Shown piece by piece: positions 1 to 5,540 of a stretch of 8,796 nt of DNA (within the stretch, counting starts at the first letter, position 1; the number at the start of each line of letters is the position of its first letter). The notes under the pieces are model-generated. The model was not told where the DNA came from. It searched no databases and saw only the letters and a list, made by a program, of their open reading frames with translations. The DNA lies in assembly GCA_036375275.1 (NCBI GenBank), contig DASUSF010000044.1:1-8796 (forward strand). The letters are read 5' to 3'. Source of the stretch: DASUSF01 sp036375275 (GTDB lineage Bacteria; Pseudomonadota; Alphaproteobacteria; Geminicoccales; Geminicoccaceae). The position numbers and the translations under genes are program-made.

Positions 1-469
1 CTGGGCCGATTGTGTAGCTGATCCCTGCAGCCCCCAGCCTCCTGATCAGGGCCTTCCGCCACGCGGCGGACGTCTGGATCGTGGCTGCACCCCCGCCCCC
101 ACCCTTCCCTCCCGGCTCGAGAGGGAGGGTTTCTGCTCCACCCGACCGCCGCAGAGCTTGGTCGCGGAGCGCCGAGGGTGGCAGCGCGTCCCCTCCCCCC
201 TCGGGGGAGAGGGCCAGGGTGAGGGGTGAGCTGACGGGGCCGGCAAGCACCCGGTCCGCCAGCAGGAGATCGCCCGGCCGGAGCGTCGGCTCGAGCCCGC
301 CGGCGAGGCCGAAGCTCAGGAGCGCGTCGACGCCCTCGTCAACGAGCGTTGCGGCATGCGCCCGCCCCCGGGCCGCGTCGGCGGCGCTGCAGCGGATCAG
401 GAACTGCCCGCGGTGCGGCAGGCAGCGGGCCTCGATCCGGCTGCCGGTGACGACACCGATCCGCCGCAC
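1..469 (-). CDS. hpnG: HpnG, hopanoid-associated phosphorylase, 3' end cut off by window edge; carries in-frame repeat
   Basis: HpnG belongs to the purine-nucleoside phosphorylase / MTA nucleosidase superfamily. In the known pathway it removes adenine from adenosylhopane, giving the ribosyl intermediate of C35 hopanoids. The frame is open from GTG (469-467) to the edge, 156 codons. The N-terminal region fits the family: IGVVTG (residues 4-9) with an EA pair at 13-14, then SFGLAGGL (52-59) and RPGDLLLADRV (64-74). After a foreign stretch at about residues 80-127, family-like sequence resumes as TSAAWRKAL (133-141). The start is the first possible one, because the shc stop codon lies four codons upstream in the same frame; the gap to shc is 9 bp, implying co-transcription. 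SD-like GGGGGA overlaps the end of shc, about 14 nt before the GTG. Whether the enzyme is active with the insert cannot be told from the sequence. The identity is fairly sure; the C-terminal half is not visible. Confidence 0.85.
   Translation of the reverse strand, partial: MRRIGVVTGSRIEARCLPHRGQFLIRCSAADAARGRAHAATLVDEGVDALLSFGLAGGLEPTLRPGDLLLADRVLAGPVSSPLTLALSPEGGGDALPPSALRDQALRRSGGAETLPLEPGGKGGGGGAATIQTSAAWRKALIRRLGAAGISYTIGP
88..231. repeat. Palindromic, hairpin-rich interspersed repeat inserted in hpnG
   Basis: This stretch of about 144 bp differs in texture from the coding sequence around it, being runs of C/T-rich and G/A-rich blocks. It has imperfect terminal inverted repeats (about 89-105 with 216-230). 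Three inner pairs follow: CCCTCCC 107-113 with GGGAGGG 123-129; CCACCC 138-143 with GGGTGG 176-181; CTCCCCC 193-199 with GGGGGAG 203-209. Read along hpnG it encodes a peptide containing SPLTLALSPEGGG, a sequence type I recognise from interspersed repeats in many proteobacterial genomes. The length is near a multiple of three and the hpnG frame is kept. There is no transposase, so it resembles a REP/MITE-type non-autonomous element. Exact ends are uncertain by several bases; no second copy lies in the window, so its repeat status rests on structure and recognition. Confidence 0.72.
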
Positions 470-478
470 GTCCCGGGA

Positions 479-2476
479 TCACATCCCCCAGGGGACGCGC
501 CGGTCGTTCCTGGCCATCAGGTTCCGGTAGCGGGACAGCGCCCAGAGGGGGAAATAGGCCTTGTAGCCGTGGTAATGCAGGTAGAAGACCCGCGGAAACC
601 CGACCGCGTTGTACAGCCGCTCCGACCAGACGCCATCCTCGCGCGGTGCGGCGCAGAGATAGGCGATGCCGCGCGTCACCGCATCGCTCTCGATCTCGCC
701 GACCGCCATCAGGGCGAGCAGCGCCCACGCCGTCTGCGACGGCGTGCTCGCGACCGCCTCGGCCTTCCGCTCGGGCCAGTAGCTGGCGCAGCTCTCGCCC
801 CAGCCCCCGTCGGCCTGCTGCCGCGCCTTCAGCCAGGCGACCGCGCGCCGGACGCTGGGCTCGGCGGGGTCTTCGCCAGCAGCGTTGAGCGCGACGAGCG
901 CGCACCACGTGCCGTAGATGTAGTTGGTGCCCCAGCGGCCGAACCAGGAGCCGTCGGGCTCCTGCTCGCGCTTCAGCCAGGCGAGGGCGCGCGCCACCGC
1001 CGGATGCCGCCGCGGGTAGCCGATCTGACAGAGCATGCTCAGGCAGCGCGCGGTGAGGTCCGCGGTCGGCGGGTCGAGCAGCGCGCCGTGATCGGCGAAC
1101 GGGATGTTGTTCAGGTAGTCGTGGGTGTTGTCGGCGTCGAACGAGCCCCAGCCGCCGTCCGCGCTCTGCATCCCGAGCACCCAGCGGACGGCGCGCGCGA
1201 TGTCGTCGCGGTAGCGCTCCGGATCGGCCCGGTGCAGGGCGCAGACCACGGCCGCCGTATCGTCGACGTCGGGATAGTAGTCGTTGGCGTACTCGAACGG
1301 CCAGCCGCCGGGCGCGAGCCCCGGCCGGCGCGCGGACCAGTCGCCGAACGTGTCGGTGATCTGCCGCTCGGCCAGCCAGTCGAGGCCGCGGAGCGCCGCC
1401 TGATCGGCGCCGGCCTCGAGCATCGCGTGCGCCGCGAGCGCGGTGTCCCAGACCGGCGACAGGCATGGCTGGCACCAGGCCTCCGCGCCGGCCTCGACGA
1501 TCAGTCGGCGCAGCGCCCGCTTCGCCGTGATCAGATCCGGATCGTCGCCCGGGTAGCCCAGGGCGTCGAACGCCATGACCGCGTTCGCCATCGCCGGGAA
1601 GATCCCACCGAGCCCGTCCTCGCCGTTCAGCCGTGGCCGGATGAAGTCGACCGCGGCCTGCAGCGCCTTGTCGCGCGAGATTCGGGGCAGCAGCGGCTCG
1701 ACCAGCCGCAGCGCCCGGTCCAGCTGGACGAACAGGTTGCCGAGCGGCTGGCCGGTGGCGTTGGCGATGTAGTCCGGCTCGAGCTCGGGCGGCTGGCGGA
1801 ACAGTTCGCGGATGTCGACGCCGCGCGGGTTGCGCGCCTTCGGCTTGAGCGACATCAGGATCAGCAGCGGCGCGATCACCGTGCGCGACCAGTAGGACAC
1901 CTTCTCGAGGTGGAAGGGGAACCACCGCGGCAGGAGCATGATCTCGACCGGCATCACCGGCACCGCCCGCCACGGCACCTGGCCGAAGAGGGCGAGCGTG
2001 ATGCGCGTGAAGACGTTGGCGCGAGCGGCGCCGCCGTGCCTCAGGATCGCCTTTCGCGCGCGCGCCATGTGCGGCGCGTCGACCGCATCACCGATCAGCT
2101 TGAGGGCGAAGTAGGCCTTGACGCTCGCGCTGATGTCGAAGTCGCCGCCTTCGTACAGCGCCCAGCCGCCGTGGCGTCCCTGCCGACCGCGCAGATAGAC
2201 GCCGATCCGCTCGTGCAGCGCCTGGTCGATCTCGTCCAGGTAGTGGCCGAGCAGGACGTATTCCGCGGGGATGGTGGCGTCGGCCTCGAGCTCGAACACC
2301 CAGTGGCCGTCGACCTGCTGACAGCGCTCGAGCGTGGAGCGGCCCTCGGCGATCAGCTCGTCGAGCGACGCCGGCGCCACGCTCGGCGCAGGGATGGCGG
2401 ACAGCGCCTGGGCGCTGTTCCAGCCGGACCGGGCTTCCCCAAGCCCACCCGACCAATCTTGAGGCATATCCAACAT
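479..2476 (-). CDS. shc: Squalene-hopene cyclase
   Basis: Shc (HpnF) cyclises squalene to hopene/hopanol, the committed step of hopanoid synthesis, as a monotopic membrane enzyme. At 665 aa it has normal family length. The catalytic DVDDTA motif is at residues 403-408; by family analogy the proton-donating Asp is D405. QW-type repeats are visible around residues 53-64, 437-446 (QSADGGWGSF), 505-511, 553-560 and near 612-617. PCLSPVWDTAL (337-347) and the C-terminal YNAVGFPRVFYLHYHGYK segment (622-639) are also typical. No frameshift or missing key residue is seen. The start at 2476 is the first Met after an in-frame TAG (2506-2504); a second Met at codon 4 is an alternative. No good SD sits directly before either. 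It lies 92 bp after hpnB and 9 bp before hpnG, so the three probably form one transcription unit. Confidence 0.97.
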   Translation of the reverse strand: MLDMPQDWSGGLGEARSGWNSAQALSAIPAPSVAPASLDELIAEGRSTLERCQQVDGHWVFELEADATIPAEYVLLGHYLDEIDQALHERIGVYLRGRQGRHGGWALYEGGDFDISASVKAYFALKLIGDAVDAPHMARARKAILRHGGAARANVFTRITLALFGQVPWRAVPVMPVEIMLLPRWFPFHLEKVSYWSRTVIAPLLILMSLKPKARNPRGVDIRELFRQPPELEPDYIANATGQPLGNLFVQLDRALRLVEPLLPRISRDKALQAAVDFIRPRLNGEDGLGGIFPAMANAVMAFDALGYPGDDPDLITAKRALRRLIVEAGAEAWCQPCLSPVWDTALAAHAMLEAGADQAALRGLDWLAERQITDTFGDWSARRPGLAPGGWPFEYANDYYPDVDDTAAVVCALHRADPERYRDDIARAVRWVLGMQSADGGWGSFDADNTHDYLNNIPFADHGALLDPPTADLTARCLSMLCQIGYPRRHPAVARALAWLKREQEPDGSWFGRWGTNYIYGTWCALVALNAAGEDPAEPSVRRAVAWLKARQQADGGWGESCASYWPERKAEAVASTPSQTAWALLALMAVGEIESDAVTRGIAYLCAAPREDGVWSERLYNAVGFPRVFYLHYHGYKAYFPLWALSRYRNLMARNDRRVPWGM

Positions 2477-2568
2477 TGTCTCGCTAAGCTGCCGGGGCGG
2501 AGACTAATTCCTCCTTCGCGTCACGAGAAGGCCGGACGTGCAGCGCACAATGCCGCCCCCCACCTTCT
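2477..2568 (-). promoter_or_regulatory. hpnB-shc spacer with displaced SD and mini-ORF
   Basis: This 92-bp gap lies between hpnB and shc. A strong Shine-Dalgarno-like AAGGAGG (2516-2510) lies 33 nt before the annotated shc ATG, too far to serve it and with no start codon at a usable distance. A 14-codon reading frame (GTG 2548-2546 to TAG 2506-2504) precedes it, has a purine-rich tract upstream, and contains the AGGAGG as tandem Arg codons. It could be a translated leader or a decayed gene boundary. I see no convincing promoter, so read-through from hpnB is the simplest view. The functional reading is speculative. Confidence 0.25.
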
Positions 2569-3753
2569 TCAGCGCGGTGTGTCCTTTGGTTCAACAGGGG
2601 CCTGGACCCGCCCCTTCCAGACGCCGCCCCCCTGCTGCCGGAACTGACGGGCGGAATCGAGGGTCATGCCGAGGAACAGCGCCGCTGCCAGCGGCAGGGT
2701 CAGCCGCCAGGTCCAGCCGAGCCGGTAGAGCCGGGCGGTCGGCCCGTAGGCGAGCATCATGAGGGCGAAGGCGGCGAGCCCCAGCAGCCCCGCCGGGGCG
2801 CCGCCATGGAGCGGCCAGAGGACGGCAGCGAGCACCGGGACGAGGTAGAGCACGCTCATGCCGATGACGGTCAGGGCGAGCATGGCCGGCGAATGACCGA
2901 GCTGCTCGTCCGCGCTCCGGGCGACCATCCGCCACACCTCGCCGAGGCCGTCGTAGCGGCGGAGGCTCTGCTCCAGGATCCCATGGCCGAGCCAGATCCG
3001 CCCGGAGCCCGCGGGCCTGCGCTTGATCACCCCGGCGAGCGCGACGTCGTCGATCAGCCGATGCCGGATCGTCGCGAGCCCGCCGATCGCGTCGAGCGCC
3101 GCCCGCCGCACCAGAGCGGAGCCGCCGGCCGCCGCGGCGACGGGCGAGCCAGGATCGTTCACCGCCGGAAACGGGTAGAGCATCTGGAAAAAGAAGATGA
3201 AGGGCGGGATCAGCAGCCGCTCGACCGGGGTCTCCAGGTTGAGGCGGACCATCACGGAGACGAGATCCCGCCGTTCCGCCTCCGCCTTGGCGACCAGGCG
3301 CCGGAGCGCCGAAGGGTGGTGCCCGATGTCGGCGTCGGTGAACCAGATCAGCGGCCACCCGTCGTCGAGATGGCGGAGCCCGCACTCGAGCGCCCAGAGC
3401 TTGCCCGACCAGCCGGGCGGCAGCGGCGCCGCGCCGATCACCTCGAGCCGGTATGGCGCCGCCGCCGCAAGCGTCTCGCCGATCGCCCGCGTCGCGTCGT
3501 CGCTGTGGTCGTCGACCAGGATGATCCGGAAGCGCTCCGGGTAGTCCTGCCCGAGCAGCGTCTCGAGTGCCTGGCCGACGTGAGCGGCCTCGTTCCGGGC
3601 CGGCACGATCGCCACCACCTCCGGCCAGTCCGGGCGGACCGGGAGCGGCTCACGCTCGATCACCGGCCTCGCCAGCCAGAAGCCCTGCCGGGCGAGGATC
3701 AGCCAGAGCCAGCCGGCGAGGGCGGCGGCGGAGAGGGTGGTCAGGACGAGCAT
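2569..3753 (-). CDS. hpnB: HpnB, hopanoid-associated family 2 glycosyltransferase
   Basis: This 394-aa membrane glycosyltransferase with a GT-A fold is assigned to hopanoid metabolism by family and by its place directly before shc. The exact sugar donor and product of HpnB are not read from the sequence. A hydrophobic N-terminal segment (about residues 3-22) is followed by the catalytic domain: VVAIVPARNEA (46-56), VDDHSDD (80-86), the DxD-type TDAD (139-142) and IDD (234-236) with a following RRYDGLGEVWRM stretch (265-276). Three hydrophobic segments follow at about 291-315, 319-338 and 350-368. The tail GGGVWKGRVQAP (375-386) is typical of HpnB, as I know the family. The start at 3753 gives the N-terminal membrane segment; its SD is poor (GGGAAGG lies about 15 nt upstream). 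It is probably the first gene of the hopanoid unit and is divergent from the DUF29 gene. Confidence 0.92.
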   Translation of the reverse strand: MLVLTTLSAAALAGWLWLILARQGFWLARPVIEREPLPVRPDWPEVVAIVPARNEAAHVGQALETLLGQDYPERFRIILVDDHSDDATRAIGETLAAAAPYRLEVIGAAPLPPGWSGKLWALECGLRHLDDGWPLIWFTDADIGHHPSALRRLVAKAEAERRDLVSVMVRLNLETPVERLLIPPFIFFFQMLYPFPAVNDPGSPVAAAAGGSALVRRAALDAIGGLATIRHRLIDDVALAGVIKRRPAGSGRIWLGHGILEQSLRRYDGLGEVWRMVARSADEQLGHSPAMLALTVIGMSVLYLVPVLAAVLWPLHGGAPAGLLGLAAFALMMLAYGPTARLYRLGWTWRLTLPLAAALFLGMTLDSARQFRQQGGGVWKGRVQAPVEPKDTPR

Positions 3754-3860
3754 GCCCGCCCGCTAGCGCCTTCCCGGCTGGACCGCAATATCCTGAGCCG
3801 GATGATCCGGGCGGTGTCGCGTGCTAGGGTCGAACCGGTCGTGCAAGCGGATGACGTCTC
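3754..3860. promoter_or_regulatory. Divergent promoter region, hpnB / DUF29 gene
   Basis: The 107 bp between divergently transcribed hpnB and the DUF29 gene must hold start signals for both operons. It contains a perfect inverted repeat, CCGGAT-G-ATCCGG (3798-3810), a plausible operator for a dimeric regulator. On the minus strand a TTGCAC (3846-3841) resembles a -35 box, but no matching -10 sits at normal spacing. I therefore do not place a promoter exactly. The function is inferred from gene orientation, not from a recognised consensus. Confidence 0.4.
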
Positions 3861-4337
3861 ATGCGAGCGAGCCTGATCCCGGAGACCGACTACGAGAGCG
3901 ACCTCTACGCCTGGACCCAGGATCAGGCGGCGCTGCTCCGCGCGCGCCGCGCCGACGCCATCGACTGGGACAACCTCACGCAGGAGATCGAGCGCCTGGG
4001 CCGACGGGATCGGCGGGAGTTGGGAAGTCGGCTGGCGGTCGTTCTCCTGCACCTCCTGAAATGGCAGTTTCAGCCGGGGCGCCGCGGATCGAGCTGGCAG
4101 AAGTCCATCCAGACGCAGCGTCGGGAGATCGCGGCCATTCTGAAGCAGAGGCCGAGTCTGCGTCGCGAGGTCCCGGAGCTCATGATGGACGCCTTCCGCT
4201 ACGCGCTCGAGGATGCGCAAGAGCAGACCGTTCTTCCCGGGCGCGCTTTTCCGTCGTGTCCGTACGCTCCGCAGCAGGTGCTGCACCGCGGGTACATGCC
4301 GGAGAAAGCCGGCGAACTGGAGCGGTCGTCGTCATGA
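3861..4337 (+). CDS. DUF29 family protein
   Basis: A 158-aa soluble protein matching the DUF29 family as I recall it; the family is common in cyanobacteria and some alphaproteobacteria and its biochemical role is unknown. Visible hallmarks are YAWTQDQAALLR (residues 16-27), the acidic EIERLGRRDRREL helix (42-54), the family core HLLKWQFQPGRRG (64-76), SW...I..QR.EI (78-90) and PSCPYAPQQVL (131-141) near the C-terminus. No signal peptide or membrane segment is seen, so it is probably cytoplasmic. The ATG at 3861 gives a normal N-terminus; its SD is weak (AAGCGG, about 10 nt upstream). Its stop overlaps the start of the CoA-transferase gene as ATGA, so the two are probably translationally coupled. 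No function is claimed beyond the family. Confidence 0.88.
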   Translation: MRASLIPETDYESDLYAWTQDQAALLRARRADAIDWDNLTQEIERLGRRDRRELGSRLAVVLLHLLKWQFQPGRRGSSWQKSIQTQRREIAAILKQRPSLRREVPELMMDAFRYALEDAQEQTVLPGRAFPSCPYAPQQVLHRGYMPEKAGELERSSS

Positions 4338-5527
4338 GCGGGCCGCTCGACGGGCTGCGGGTGATCGACCTCACCCGCGTGCTCGGCGGCCCCTACTGCA
4401 CCCAGATCCTCGGCGACTACGGCGCCGAGGTGGTCAAGGTCGAGCCGCCCCAGGGCGACGAGGTGCGCGACTGGGGCCCGCCGTTCGACGAGGGCCGGGA
4501 CGCCTCCTACTTCATCGGCGTCAACCGCAACAAGCGCTCGCTCGGGCTCGACCTGGCGAAGCCCGCCGGGCGGGAGGTCCTGCTTCGCCTGCTCGCGCAG
4601 GCCGACGTGCTGATCGAGAACTTCAAGCCCGGCTCGATGGAGAAGTGGGATCTCGGCTACGACGAGGTCCTGAGCGGTCGCTTCCCCGCGCTGGTCCATT
4701 GCCGGATCAGCGGGTTCGGCAGCGACGGGCCGATGGGCGGCATGCCCGGCTACGACGCGGTCATCCAGGCGATGTGCGGGATGTTCAGCGTCAACGGCAC
4801 CCCGGAGTCTGGTCCGACCCGGGTCGGCATCCCGCTGGTCGACATCGGGACCGGGCTCTATGCCGCGATCGCCGTCCTGATGGCCTTGCTCGAGCGCGAC
4901 CGGTCCGGGCGCGGCCAGTTCATCGACATGACGCTGTACGATGCCGGCATCGCGCTGATGCACCCGCACATCCCGAACTACGTCCTCTCGGGGCGGCTGC
5001 CACGGCTCACCGGCAACGCGCACCCCAACATCTGCCCCTACGACGCCTATCCGACCCGGACGGTGGACGTGTTCCTCGCGGTCGGCAACGACCGGGCGTT
5101 CCAGCGGCTCTGCGCCGAGCTCGACGTCCCCGACCTCGCCCGCGACCCGCGCTACGCGAGCAACGGCGAGCGCCTCGGCCATCGGGACGAGCTGACCCGG
5201 CGCCTGCGCGAGCTGTTCGCGGACCAGGACGGCGAGGACCTCTGCCGCCGCCTGCTCGCCCGGGGCGTGCCGGCGGGGCCGGTCCGGGACGTCGGCCAAG
5301 TGATCGACAACGAGCATACCCGCCACCGCGAGATGGCGGTGGAGCAGGCCGGCTACCGGGGCTGGGGCCTGCCGATCAAGTTCTCGCGCACCCCGGGTGC
5401 CATCCGCCGCACGCCGCCGCGCTTCGGCGCCGACGGCGGGGAGCTGCTGCGGGACGCCGGCTACACGGCGGAGGAGATCGGGGCGCTCGAGCGGGACGGG
5501 GTGGTGCTGACCGCGCGCCGGCGCTGA
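4334..5527 (+). CDS. CaiB/BaiF (family III) CoA-transferase
   Basis: A 397-aa enzyme expected to move CoA between acyl-CoA and free carboxylic acids through an aspartyl-CoA anhydride. Family III hallmarks are PLDGLRVIDLTRVLGGPYCTQ (first 24 residues), LGDYGAEVVKVEPPQGD (26-42), FIGVNRNKRSLGLDL (60-74), ADVLIENFKPG (90-100) and YDAVIQA (140-146). The conserved catalytic Asp is D170 in GIPLVDIGTG. The length is normal, and the two-domain, interlocked-dimer fold of the family is expected. The substrate cannot be read; formyl-, carnitine-, mesaconyl/succinyl- and bile-acid CoA-transferases share these motifs. The frame is open upstream to about 3821, but the ATG at 4334 is chosen because homology starts there and it overlaps the DUF29 stop (ATGA). 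Its stop lies 13 bp from the stop of the convergent GGDEF-EAL gene. Confidence 0.95.
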   Translation: MSGPLDGLRVIDLTRVLGGPYCTQILGDYGAEVVKVEPPQGDEVRDWGPPFDEGRDASYFIGVNRNKRSLGLDLAKPAGREVLLRLLAQADVLIENFKPGSMEKWDLGYDEVLSGRFPALVHCRISGFGSDGPMGGMPGYDAVIQAMCGMFSVNGTPESGPTRVGIPLVDIGTGLYAAIAVLMALLERDRSGRGQFIDMTLYDAGIALMHPHIPNYVLSGRLPRLTGNAHPNICPYDAYPTRTVDVFLAVGNDRAFQRLCAELDVPDLARDPRYASNGERLGHRDELTRRLRELFADQDGEDLCRRLLARGVPAGPVRDVGQVIDNEHTRHREMAVEQAGYRGWGLPIKFSRTPGAIRRTPPRFGADGGELLRDAGYTAEEIGALERDGVVLTARRR

Positions 5528-5540
5528 GGCGGCCGGCCTC
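5526..5540. terminator. Small hairpin between convergent stop codons
   Basis: The GAGGC arm at 5526-5530 pairs with GCCTC at 5536-5540 around a five-base G/C loop. It fills the 13-bp gap between the CoA-transferase stop and the GGDEF-EAL stop. A symmetric hairpin between converging genes could act as a bidirectional terminator, but the stem is short and lacks a T-tract on either side, so the call is weak. Confidence 0.3.

Noticed and set aside
46..246. 66-codon minus-strand frame over the repeat
   Set aside because: It is the repeat read in a second frame; hpnG explains the flanks far better.
81..530. 149-codon plus-strand frame crossing the repeat and hpnG
   Set aside because: Antisense to hpnG; low-complexity Arg/Ser/Pro composition.
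339..1973. 544-codon frame on the minus strand within shc and hpnG
   Set aside because: Shifted frame of shc; Arg/Ala/Gly-rich with no motif.
356..2647. Long open frame (763 codons) on the plus strand opposite shc
   Set aside because: It mirrors shc, which has clear motifs. The product is Arg/Ala/Asp-rich without family features, as expected for the antisense of a G+C-rich gene.
2806..3876. 356-codon plus-strand frame opposite hpnB
   Set aside because: Antisense shadow; Arg/Asp/Pro-rich with no recognisable domain.
3821..4333. Upstream extension of the CoA-transferase frame
   Set aside because: The frame is merely open across the DUF29 gene; family homology begins exactly at the ATG at 4334.
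4199..5326. 375-codon minus-strand frame opposite the CoA-transferase
   Set aside because: Antisense shadow of a gene with an intact catalytic Asp and family motifs.
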